NCBI GenBank assembly: GCA_951640195.1
Contig: OX621165.1
Coordinates: forward strand, 2,418,001 to 2,482,000
DNA: 64,000 nucleotides
Source: Porpolomopsis calyptriformis
Taxonomy: Eukaryota > Basidiomycota > Agaricomycetes > Agaricales > Hygrophoraceae
Direction of reading: 5' to 3'
In this document: one piece after another, positions 1 through 10,062 of the stretch
How positions within the stretch are numbered: the stretch's first letter is position 1
Layout of the letters: each line of letters opens with the position of its first letter
Notes under the pieces: generated by a model
What the model saw: the letters and a program-made list of their open reading frames with translations, nothing else
Databases searched by the model: none
What the model was told of the DNA's origin: nothing
Translations under genes and position numbers: made by a program

Positions 1-237
1 AAAGACTCGTTTGCAGCTTGCAAGACACGAGCCCCTTCACGTCTGTCTAACCCGCCGTTCTCCCACCAGCGAATCCTCCACGGACACAAATACCGCCTGC
101 AAGTACTTCAAGTCCGCGTCTTGACACACGATTTCGTTCACGTCCTATTCTCTGAAAAGCCTCGCATAATACCAGCTTTGGAAGAACTAGGCATCAGCGT
201 ACAGAAAGACCCGACTACCTGGCTCGGACAAGAATAA
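1..237 (+). CDS. 3' end of an unidentified protein-coding gene (partial)
   Basis: Frame 1 is open from the first base to a TAA at 235-237, giving 78 residues that end in WLGQE. The segment is basic and then mixed, with no repeat or membrane stretch. It reads like the C-terminal exon of a gene that begins left of the window. I do not recognise the family. The next gene on the same strand starts about 500 bp downstream behind a TATA-like element, which supports a gene end here. An open frame of this length could also arise by chance, so the call is moderate. Confidence 0.4.
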   Translation, partial: KDSFAACKTRAPSRLSNPPFSHQRILHGHKYRLQVLQVRVLTHDFVHVLFSEKPRIIPALEELGISVQKDPTTWLGQE

Positions 238-740
238 ATGGTCAAGCACAATGTCTGCCCGCGGGAGATTCTCATGCGCCATACTTGAAGCTCTTGACGC
301 AATCGCTAAAAAGGGTGGTAACCGACGATAGTCACGTCCGAAGAATACCGCAGGTATTAGAGTGCCTCGACATCTCGATGACGCCTAGATGACAGGCGTT
401 AATATTTTGTACATGGGCCGTCCAGATTTTCGCACAGGTGAGGTCCGCTAGCCCGAATCGCAAACGTCACCCACTGATATAGCGCTTCGCTGAGATGAAC
501 CTCGATATTCCACAGGGGTACCATGAAAAACATGGCTCCTCACTGCCATAAAACTCTATGGTGTAAGCGCCTCGGGGACCTTAATGCCCCAAACTAAGGC
601 GCATTTATCGAACTAATCACGTCTCCTGACCCCAGCCAGGCTAGCACCAACCAGTCCCTTGCCTATATAAAGGGTTTGACCATGCAGGATTTGAACAACC
701 CTCACGGATTACCCCATTGTCCTGCGATATCCTCGGCAAA
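238..740 (+). promoter_or_regulatory. Intergenic region with TATA-like box upstream of the membrane-protein gene
   Basis: No coding frame stands out in this 500-bp gap. A TATATAAA element lies at 664-671, about 70 bp before the ATG at 741, a plausible core promoter position. Nothing else was seen. Confidence 0.4.
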
Positions 741-2232
741 ATGTCTCACAGGTACAATCCCCCTCTCGCGAGGAGATTTTTGTTGTTTTCTGTCGTCAGC
801 CTCTTCATCCTGACAGTGAGTATCTCTTCTCACTCGCCACAAGATCCATTTGGAAAGCTGACGGTGAAGGTAATCATACTGTTTGATAAACCATTTTGGA
901 AGAAATTGATCCAGGATCCTTCCGTGAGTGGATATCATCAATCCAGTTTTGATTGGCCCATAGCTTAATTTATGGTGTACTTCAGAGTTACAATGAACTG
1001 CCCGGGGAACTCACCGACAACAGCCGTGGGATTTCTCATCAGGTAACGGATGGTTCTAAGGACATTGTCATTGAGATGGACCTGGAAAGGATGTCACCGG
1101 TCAATGTATATACTATTATTCTCTATGGGTAAATTTTATCTAACCGAGATAATTGATATAGACTGAAATTCACCAAATTGCACGGATCGCTGTCACAAGA
1201 ACGGAACGTCTTCCTGCAACCCGAACAATTATAAAGCGAGACTTCACACCAACGATTACCGCACAACTTATTCCTTCTGGACTTCCAAGACCCTGGCCTC
1301 TGGGCGTCTTGAGTGTTTCGGTTTCTATAATCTCGTCCATAAACTCACTCCGGAGATCGGGTCCACCATCTGGAGTGACGTATTTTTGGTGGAGTTTTAC
1401 CATTCTCCGTGCTGCCTTCTCGGGTATCACTGCCATCGTTCAACTCTTGGACCACACCGAGCCTGCAAAGATAACATCATCTGATGGTTGCATCGCCATG
1501 TTTGCTGCTGTCACCGCCGTTATACTATCATCCGCCTTCTGGGCTCGTACGGCACTATTGCCATCTCAGCGTCGGACTTGCAGACTCTTTTTTGCCCTGA
1601 GTGCCTTCGCAATGTTTTTTGGCTACATACCCCTAGCAGTTCAGGTGGTTCGACGCTGGACATCACCTGTGCCCACTTTCTCTTTCAACAACACGCAGTG
1701 CATAGTATCCGATGACATTTCCTGTTCCACCTTTACCACCATACCTGGATGTCATGCACCTATTGTGGATAACAAAGGGACAACGCTGAATGCTGTTGAT
1801 GATGATGTTCGTTTTATCCTTATGATGTGTGTTGCATTCTACTGCCTGATTGGTGGATGGATTGCCGTTACTTCAGCTGCTGGAGTGATGAAAAGCTACG
1901 AACCAGATCTGTGAGTCAGCAACACCCCTTTTTCACAGAGGCTAATCTCTTACCTTCACCTCAGTGATATCGCTGACCCCCGGATTATTAACCTGAGCAT
2001 TTTCTTATTCTCCTTGATGGCATCTGTGTTAATGCTTGCACTGTATGGCATTGAGTTCACCAAAGGACATGTATTCCGGTATTCGGCGCAGGACTGCAGC
2101 CCGACAGTTGAGTGCCAACTCTCGCTCATGTGTACTTTGGTGAATGTGGTAACACCGAAATCCCCGAATGGTTTTTTTACTTCGTGGGCCCACGTCACCA
2201 AACCATATGAGTACCTTTCCGTCCTTTCTTGA
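741..2232 (+). CDS. Multi-pass membrane protein of unknown function
   Basis: The model has four exons, 741-869, 986-1105, 1162-1910 and 1965-2232, joined in frame to 421 residues. The introns are 116, 56 and 54 nt; the second begins GTATAT and has a CTAAC branch site 17-22 nt before its acceptor. The protein starts with a basic N-terminus and a hydrophobic signal-anchor (residues about 13-28). A soluble stretch of about 90 residues follows, then several hydrophobic segments separated by a Cys- and Thr-rich loop with SCSTFTTIPGC. This suggests a plasma-membrane or endomembrane protein with an extracytoplasmic loop. I do not recognise the family, and sequence alone gives no function. The stop at 2230-2232 could change if another 3' intron exists. 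Confidence 0.6.
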
Positions 2233-2488
2233 TCGCAAGGTGTAGGTCAATGGTGTCTAGCCACCATGTATTATTTATAATAACAGCGACTTTTGCATGC
2301 CGTGTTAGCAGTTACATGAGTGAGTCGATGACTGGCCTTTCGCAGAAAGTCTATTCAATGCGGTGGTCGAGATCTATCAGCTCTCAAGTTCTCTCAGAGT
2401 CGACCTGGTCAGCTAATGGTCTGAGTTAGGGATCAATAATGTTTAGTCGACGTTTATTCAAATTTCAGTGAAAACATCATCGTAAGAA

Positions 2489-3995
2489 TCATTCAACAAG
2501 TACATTGGGCTGTAACATTTCTGGAAGTACTTCATCACGATCAGGAATATAGGCTGCTTGGACATATAGGTCGGCTGTATCCAAATAACCGTTAGCCACT
2601 CGACAGAGAAAACAAACCCAACAAGATCTCGTACTTTTCAATTTTAATTCTTTCCATTTTTCCTGAACCCGTTGTATCCTGCTTCGAGTGACAGGTTGGG
2701 CTTTGCGAATTTCGGCAGCCTTCTCTTTGATAAGCTTCAAATCCTGGGTCATTTCTTCGAAGGTACCTGAAGAATGATGAGGCCGAACCAGAAAGCGACG
2801 TGGAGAGAGGAAAAGTGAATACCAAGTACATTCCTGAGGGCCTTAGTTGCATCCTCCACCAAGTGAAGCATCTCACTCAAGTGACCCTAGAAAGTGAAGT
2901 AATCATCGAGCAGCCAGGAAGTGAACGGGAGCCTTACTGCTATGGTTTCACATTTGGATTTTATTTTGCTACAGGCTTCCAGTTCGGAATCGTTCATCGC
3001 TATATCCTTGTGAGCTTGTTTAACTCTTGGGTTGACTTTGTCAAATATTTTGATGAGGCGCATATTCACTCCACGTGAATCTTGTCCTCGAGCTAATATT
3101 TGCTTAGTCGCGTTGTGTTCAGTGAATTTGGCTAGAGTTTCGTTAGGAATAGTTTGGCTTGTCAATAACCCCTCTTACCTCGGTGACGTTCAAGGGTTTC
3201 ATCAAGCAAGACTTCTTCCGATTTCAGAAGGTTTCGATCCTCAGAGATATTTTTGTTGAGTTGTTCCAAGGTCTTGACAACGTTCTCGGTGGTTTGGTGC
3301 ATTTCCGCAGTTCTTTCTATCTGATGATTTACGCAGGTATTAAATCCCATTTTTTCGTGCGGATCGGAGTACTGGTTCAGTTTCTCCAAAATGTCCTCAT
3401 AGAGATTCTACGATATATATACCATTATTCAAGACAGATAGATAAACAAAACGAAGAACTCACTGGCGCATACTGGGCGTAGTCACCAATACTGCGTGCA
3501 ATCTCGACCACTTGAGGATAGGTGTGAGAGCGGAAATGACGGCTATGGATACGGATACCTCTGTACACTGAGAGGATCCCATTAATATTATTTACAAACT
3601 AGATGGATATCAGGAGGTGGTTTCTGTCGACTGAGAAAACTGAGTTGCCATGTCGATGTCAGCCTGCTCGAGGCCCAACTCATCGCGATAGTCATCACGA
3701 TTGTCCGGAAGGACAGCGCCTCTGAAAAGCTGAATGTGAATGGTTATCAATTACTATAATATCTGGAAGGATTAACTTGTACGCAAACTTCTGGATAAGA
3801 AGCCACTGATCTGATTGAAGAGGGAAGATAGTGCTTTGAAATGCAGCGGGGGGGAACATATGAGAATCCGCAATGAAATAGAAAACAAGGGTATGGAAAA
3901 AAAAGAATGTTATACTCTACCGTACATTTGAGTGAGGTAAACACGTTCTTGGGGTCTGTGTCACGGATTCAGAAGCGATCTCGCGGAGATTGAAT
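2489..3995 (-). CDS. Alpha-helical coiled-coil-like protein, tandem paralogue B (possibly damaged)
   Basis: Several minus-strand exon-like segments (about 3730-3600, 3570-3470, 3410-3180, 3130-2890 and 2880-2489) encode long helical, charged stretches with heptad-like spacing. They align in order with the neighbouring copy at 4206-5730. Shared landmarks are FRGA-x-LP followed by DY and an acidic helix, a VY-x-x-IR-x-H block, a KWKEL block matching KWQEL, and a C-terminal YVQAAY matching YIQIAH. The family is unidentified. The all-helical layout recalls ClyA/Cry6Aa-like folds, but that is speculation. The intron after the acidic helix has only a GC donor and the phases do not close cleanly, so this copy may be decaying. 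The 5' end is uncertain. Confidence 0.4.
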
Positions 3996-4205
3996 GCAAT
4001 GAACTTCACCTCCTCTAAACTCAGGCTCTCGACATTTCAGGACAGGTGATCTCAATTTAGAGCTGTACCATATCATATACTACGAATCGGCGCACGCGCA
4101 CTCGGAAAGATCACTTGCGTATGGTTTGATGTAAATTTCAATCATAGACATGGTTTAGACCCCAGAAACTAGCGGAGGGACTGGATATACGAGAGCCCAT
4201 TATTT

Positions 4206-5730
4206 TCACGACATCGGAAGGGAGTCAAGATCGGCACCATGTACAACATGGGCAATTTGGATGTAGTGATCAGCTGTGGGACGTTTCAACTTCGCGGGCA
4301 AGTAAAATGAACTAAGAAGCGTACTTCGATCATACAATTCTTGCCATTTAGCTTTGAGAACATCAAACCTGACACTTATCGATTCGTAGGGTTCTCGAGA
4401 AGTGTTTATCGTGTTACGCAAATCCAGTTGCATTGTGTGGAAGAACTCTGGGATATCAGTGAGTAGCCAGACGCCAACTAGACAATGGGATCAACCTTGC
4501 AAAAGCTGGATAGCGGTTTTCGCGTAGCCGAGCAGCTGAGCAGTTTTTCTCAAATTTTCCTAATCAACCATGTTTAGTAAACTAGTTTATAGATGATACG
4601 AAACAAAGACTTGCTGACATGAGCTCACCCTGGACGTGTATGACAGAGGCTGCGGTCTGGCCATGCTTACCACTGATGGCGTCCTTGATAAGTTTCGCGG
4701 CACCCTTTCCATCTTTCTGTGAGAGATGACAGCTTTGTCAAGGTGTATGCTTGGACAATAACTGGCAGGAGAGATCTACCCTCAGGATCGTTTCGGGAAT
4801 GTATCCAATCAGAGGTATAAGCGAACGTTTGGTCTAGATATGCCATGATCATTCGGAACAGCATGCGGTGAGGTGGAACGTACATCATCAGGGGCATTCT
4901 GCTTGGCTGCGTCGGAGAGCCGTGTCAACACCTGGATAGCTTCTCTCAATTTGCTCCCATCCACTGTCAGAGTCAAATCAGCAATGCAGCCAACAGTACT
5001 TGAAGGGATTTTTAACCTGCGTCATTCGTTAATTTCATATCAAGTGCCTTCATTCTGCGTTCAAGAGCCTTGTTGCTATCACACGCGTGTTGCTCGAATT
5101 GGGAAAGCCGATTCGACACCTGCATTGCGAGATTGTGAGGCTCCTTCAAGAGTTCGATATCTTCCAGAATAAGTTGGTTTAGGTCCTGTCTGATGCGGCC
5201 AATTTCTGATAGCTCGGCTTTCCCTTTAACAGCGATCTCAAGATCTGCCACGCGCTCGTAGAGCACAGGGTGTGCCATCTACTCTAGGATGAGAAGACAA
5301 CAGCAAAAGCGCGCCTAAAAAACTCACCAGCATGCGGGAACAGTAAGTCTTCACCGCATGGGAGAGTGCGGCAGTCTCAGGGTGAATCGTGGATTTGTAG
5401 GTTGTACAGTGTTCACGGATGTTCTTATAAACAACTAAGATTCCTGTTATGTCGTCTTTATACTTCAGTGATGCTAAGCGTGAAATGAAGAGTGATTAGT
5501 CGGTCAACTAAGTTACCTTCTCTATGGCGGAATCCTCCAGGGAGAGATCAAGCTTATAGTCCTCTTCGGTGGTGGGGAGATCTGCCCCTCTAAAGAGATT
5601 ATTCGATAGTGAATTTGGCAGTGGGACACAACAACAGGCGTACGGACAAGGCAGTATATTCAGCCACATTACGGAGGTGAATCACAGAGAGCAAGTATCG
5701 AGACCTCAAGTCCTCCGTAGGGCCAGAGTT
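4206..5730 (-). CDS. Alpha-helical coiled-coil-like protein, tandem paralogue A
   Basis: The likely first exon begins at an ATG near 5740-5720 (start MNILNSGP). It is followed by exons around 5590-5520, 5465-5330, 5276-5012, 4960-4886, 4720-4670, 4560-4500 and 4450-4206, with the stop near 4206. One intron (about 5518-5465) has a CTAAT branch site; the one after 5012 has a CTGAT branch site. The product is a mostly helical, charged protein of roughly 300 residues with no signal peptide or membrane segment that I can see. It matches copy B block by block. Family and role are unknown. It may be an accessory, lineage-specific gene, because it sits beside broken NB-ARC genes. Exon limits are approximate. 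Confidence 0.45.
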
Positions 5731-6440
5731 GAGAATATTCATGACGGAGTGTCAGAACAAGCCTTCTGACAGGGAGTAAAGACGTTGACATGGGAAGCTG
5801 CCATTCCTGTGATCGTGTATGGCTGCAGAATCTGTACACGAGGCCCGATCAACAATCCCCCAAACACTCATCTGTTGCGGAACACATAACATAAATCAAG
5901 GACCCACCAGGATCGCACTTCGTCCCTCATGGCCCCAATCGATCTCCAACCCCCCTTCCCTGGCAAGATGAAGTGTTCCCCCTTGGGCAAAAGCATTTCA
6001 GAGACCTTCAAAGATAGGCCAACGCGTTCGTGCATCAGCAATTGTTTTACTGTACAGTGGCACAGTGGTCCCACTTTCCTTGGAAGAATTTAGCACGATC
6101 TCGGCTTGAACTCTTCCGTAATGAAAGGGGTATGCGATTATGTGCTTTCCCGCTGAATTCTCGAGCTCAGAATATTCAGTTCAAGGTGAATTCTCTTCTG
6201 TGGTGGATGTCTGTTTGAAAATCCGGACTGAAGAAGATATTTTACCTCAGTCTGTTGAATTCACTACTTTTATCCTTGACTTACGCGGATAGCTTTCGTC
6301 GATATATCGCAATCGGATGCGAAGATGGTACTCAACATCGTGACACACTTGGGGGGGGTAAATCGGAAGAACGATCTCATCATCACCAATCTCCTCAAGT
6401 TAAAACAGAACCTCAACTCTGATAAACTGCTTTTCGAGAG
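5731..6440. other. Low-confidence stretch between paralogue A and NB-ARC remnant
   Basis: About 700 bp with only short open frames on both strands. Minus-strand fragments near 6070-5870 and 6230-6060 may be the decayed C-terminal part of the NB-ARC gene to the right, but no repeat motif could be aligned. I claim no gene here. Confidence 0.3.
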
Positions 6441-7100
6441 GGATCGCGACCAGTAAATCCTTGGCTTGACTGAGCAGACTGGGCGTTACGAGTTCTACAT
6501 CGATGCCTGCTCCTTCGAACAGGAGATTTGTAGTGTCAGATTGATCCATAGCGTGAAGGTGACCCACTGAGGCTTCAGCGATGTGCTATGGATCTATCTG
6601 ACACTACAAAGTGTCGCAAAGAGGATGTTCCCTTGGGCATTACCGAGGGGGAGATGCGACGAAGGAAGTTAAGTGATTCTCTGCTGACATTATCGAAAAT
6701 GAGGAGCCAATGAATTCCAGAAGTGGGCTCCTCCAGCCAAAGTCGTGCAGCTGTAAGCTTAGCGCTTTGCGCACGACCCGGATGACTAATGAGATCAAGA
6801 ATTTTTTCAAGCCCTTGGCGATGCTAGTGGCCGATATCCAGAAGATGTGTGAGTATTGACCCTCGTCGAATGATACTTTCGCGTATTGTAGCATGAGCTG
6901 ACTTTTCCCTATACCAGGCATTCCATAGATAGCGCAGCGGCATGGCATCCCACTCCCCGTCTTACTGAATGCCTCTCTTATGAAATGTAACTCTTTCCCT
7001 CTTCCAGTAAAATGAAGGGAAAGAAGATCAACTGGAGTATCATTGATAGACTGTGGCGATGGCTCTGTGCGGAAAGTCAGAAAATGGAGGTGAGTTCAAT
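6430..7100 (-). pseudogene. NB-ARC/STAND NTPase remnant, copy 2 (frameshifted)
   Basis: Read on the minus strand, a linker with DLLSLHFTGRGKEL leads into a P-loop GMPGIGKSQL (near 6900), then HIFWISATS. The Walker-B-like segment WLLIFDNV (near 6700) lies in another frame. The frames meet at a run of six T's (6802-6807 on the plus strand); one more base there would restore GLKKILDLIS. Further on, a second shift separates the expected ILFAT segment from MDQSDTTNLL (near 6540), which matches the region after the sensor in fungal NB-ARC proteins. NB-ARC ATPases are signalling switches used in fungal non-self recognition. This copy has at least two frame breaks, so it is most likely a pseudogene. 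Confidence 0.65.
6527..6610. repeat. Imperfect 26-bp inverted repeat inside the NB-ARC remnant
   Basis: Arms 6527-6552 and 6585-6610 are reverse complements at 25 of 26 positions, separated by 32 bp. The left arm, read on the minus strand, is the stretch encoding AMDQSDTTN. The right arm is its inverted copy, inserted just upstream in the gene's own direction. A local template switch during replication would make such a structure. Confidence 0.8.
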
Positions 7101-7629
7101 AGTGTTCACTACTGGCCCACCTGGCAAATAACCGAATATGCCAGTATCCCTATCGCTGCTGCCAGATAACATGGTAGAAAGAGGGTATGATGGGAACACC
7201 CAGATTGATGGCTGCCCTTTATAGTGAAGAATCAATCCGTCAGTTCGAAACCTTCTCCAGCTCAATTTATCCTACCGCGATTACAGGATCTCCAGCCATC
7301 TATGTACTCAAATGTAGGCGTCTGATGTTTTGCCTGGCGAAGTGGAGAAAATTTTCACTTATTCCAATTACCCCGCAGACTTTGACAAATTGAGTCGAGT
7401 ATCCAGTTTGTTCTGCAGTTGGCTATAGACATCACACAGTCTGACTTGGTGCCGACTTCAGTATCGATGTAGGAAGAATCAAAATCGCAACCAGGCTTGG
7501 CTTAGAGTGGAGACTCACCCAACACATACGACATTAGCAGCCAGAATATTGGTGAGTACAGTTCGTTAAACGTTTGCCGTGGACTCTAAATATCCTATAT
7601 CCATGTCCCTATGAGAAGGATGGTCATCA

Positions 7630-8161
7630 CCTTCATTTCTTAAAGTTTTAGCAACGTCCTCTGATCGCGTCGTGAAGAGGGTGGTTTTCTGCGATCGAAG
7701 GAGGTTGGCTGACTGATGCTTGACGTGATCGCAAATGAGAAGCCAATTGGCACCCGAAGCGGAGAGTTCCTTAATAACGCGCCAAAGGGACCTGGGCTCC
7801 TCCAGAAGGAGCTGCGCAATGGTTGGTTCAGAGAGATGTGATGATCCAGACGATCAATGGGATCGACAACTTGTTCAAGCCCTTGGCTTAACTTGTCGAG
7901 GCTGGTGCCCGATATCCAGAAGACGTACAAGTAACGGGACGATTCATTTGCGTATTTCAACACCAGCTGAGTCTTCCCTCTCCCAAGCGCTCCGAGAATA
8001 ACACAACGCCCAAGTGGCGTAGGATGGCACGCTACTCTTATGAAATCCAACCCTTTTTCTTCTGCTAATGGAGTGAACAAAGAGACGATGGAGTGGGGCA
8101 TTGTTGCAGTGGTTGTAGAGATCAATTTAAACGTCAACAAGCCACAAACTATGCACAGCAT
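7630..8161 (-). pseudogene. NB-ARC/STAND NTPase remnant, copy 1 (frameshifted)
   Basis: The minus-strand frame from 8161 carries a pre-P-loop segment, then GALGRGKTQLVLKYA and YVFWISGTS, aligning with copy 2. The Walker-B-like segment NWLLICDHV (near 7735-7765) and an FTTRSEDVA segment matching the canonical TTR motif follow in a different frame. The break falls between about 7830 and 7860. The two copies are tandem and in the same orientation, so they probably arose by duplication. The first Gly-rich loop is altered compared with G-M-P-G-I-G-K-S in copy 2. Function is probably lost unless an unseen intron repairs the frame. Confidence 0.6.
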
Positions 8162-10062
8162 TTAAAGTGGCGGGATGACAGCTAAGGGTTAAAGATACCC
8201 AAGGAAAAAACAGGATGGAGAAATGTGAGCTTGGGGCCAACTGTAACGATGTTAAAGGCCCCTCATTTCCCACCGTATGGTTGTCGCGCGACCATCAAGG
8301 CGATCATCTTGGAGCCGACCCAAAGTAGGGTGACAGTCAAAATATGAATCATACGGGTAGGGTCACTCTGATTAAGCATATATACGTGCGATCAATTACA
8401 GACGAGGGATCAAAATGATCACAGCGATCAATGGCGCGAGAAGCGGGACACAACGATGATGGAAGAAGGACCAATGATATTTATTGGATGTGTATCTGCC
8501 AAAGGACAGGGAGAGATGCGAATGTGTATCCACCACTTTCGGAACCAAGGGTAGGTGACCAAATGTGGTCTCCGACGGCCGAAAGAATGGGAGGCATTTT
8601 TGCCGATGCAGCCAAACGTATGAGATAATGGAAAAGGCGATCAGTTGTTGTGGAGCCAGATGTCAACCGAAGGAGCCAAGGATTAGCCTTTTATGCCATC
8701 GTGCGACGCGAGTGAAACCAAACGCAGAGGGGGGTATTACGCCGATGCTGATTTGCGAACGGAAAAATAAAAAGTGGAGAGCACTGACCCGAAGTATGAC
8801 ACTCGAAACTGAGTATACACCAGCGTTGATGCCGGATGAAGAATTGGCATGGGCGTAAATTTCAGGCGCAGTGTACCGCAGCATTCCATAAAGGCCGACG
8901 AGGTCCCGAAATTCTCAACGATTACTGGGTCACTGAGACATGCTGTCTTTCATGGCAAGTTGAAATGCTCTCGGAAGCCGTCTGATCCGATCATCGAGAG
9001 GAGCAACAAACGAAGGGAGAAGCGAAATTTGCATGTTGACTTCTAGCCAGGCTGGTTGAGAAGGCCACTCCCCTTCTTGCGCCGTGGCGAGTGGAAACTC
9101 GCTTATCTCTTGCGAGGACACAGAGATGAAGGAATTTGTCGACTCCATTAATAAATAGCAAGTGCCGGATTGAAGGGGTGGTGACTTTCCTGTTGAGGCG
9201 TTCTCTCCGCTGAGGGCGCACAGGGTGACACGGACCGAGACAGGACAAATCCCGTTCGGCATTTCCAAGTTGAATGGCGGACTTGACCGTCCGAAACGAT
9301 CAGTGCTCGGCGACAGCGGCGGACGAATGCGAGTGGTTCGAGGGTGGTTCAGGCTAGTGCATCGTATGCAGGGAGAATGCTTCCGGGGGGGTCTACGTAA
9401 TCCCACGCGCGCTTTGCAGGCAGATTTTTAGCTCTGGATTGAATTCGACCATCAGAGGATAGAAGGGTCTCACCGATTAGCTGGCGGAGGCGTTGATGGG
9501 GAATCAACTCTGAGGTCAGAAGTTTATCCTGCTGTCATCTGACCTTGATATCACCGAAAGGAAATGATTTTTTACCCCGACCTTGTGACAGGCAAGCAGA
9601 GGAGAAAGAGGGAATGTTTTGAACTGTATTACATTAACGTCGAGCCATTCACGTAGAGACGGTGAAAAGCTGGTTAAAACGATTAGTCTTTCTTTGGAGT
9701 GAACGAAATTGGATAGCACAAACCCTCACCACGGAATGAACCCTCACCACCATTCATATATCAACATCAACACCACAATTACATCTCCTACACCTCACCC
9801 TCCTCCTCCCCTCCCCTCCGGATGATTAGTAAATTGAAAACGATCATGATCGACACGTGCAGCAAAGTCTTTTGTTGGTACCTTGAATCAAAATAAATAA
9901 AATAAATAAATAAATAAATAAATAATAAAACCTCGTGGCAGTGACGGTTACCCACGCTCGCCAGTAACCCGGACACAGCTTTTACAATCTCTCACCCACT
10001 CCTCTTCTCCTCATACCACTACCATCTCACTTTAATCCCTCACCTTATGTGCTACCCTAATC
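8162..10062. other. Sparse accessory DNA and STE12 upstream region
   Basis: Only weak open frames occur. The longest on the minus strand, 9406-8930 (158 codons), holds a stretch with SVRVTLCALSGENASTGK that could be a beta-rich domain belonging to the NB-ARC copy, but I cannot support it. The last 350 bp are probably the STE12 promoter and 5' leader: C/T- and CAC-rich, with an (AAAT)n tract at 9890-9928. Confidence 0.35.
9890..9928. repeat. AAAT microsatellite
   Basis: About nine AAAT/AATA units with one interruption lie about 135 bp before the STE12 ATG. Confidence 0.85.

Noticed and set aside
1773..1781. ACAAAGGGA pheromone-response-like motif
   Set aside because: It lies inside a coding exon of an unrelated membrane protein, so it is probably chance.
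8930..9406. 158-codon minus-strand frame as a C2-like domain gene
   Set aside because: Only one short beta-like stretch looks protein-like, and the rest lacks any pattern; too weak to call.
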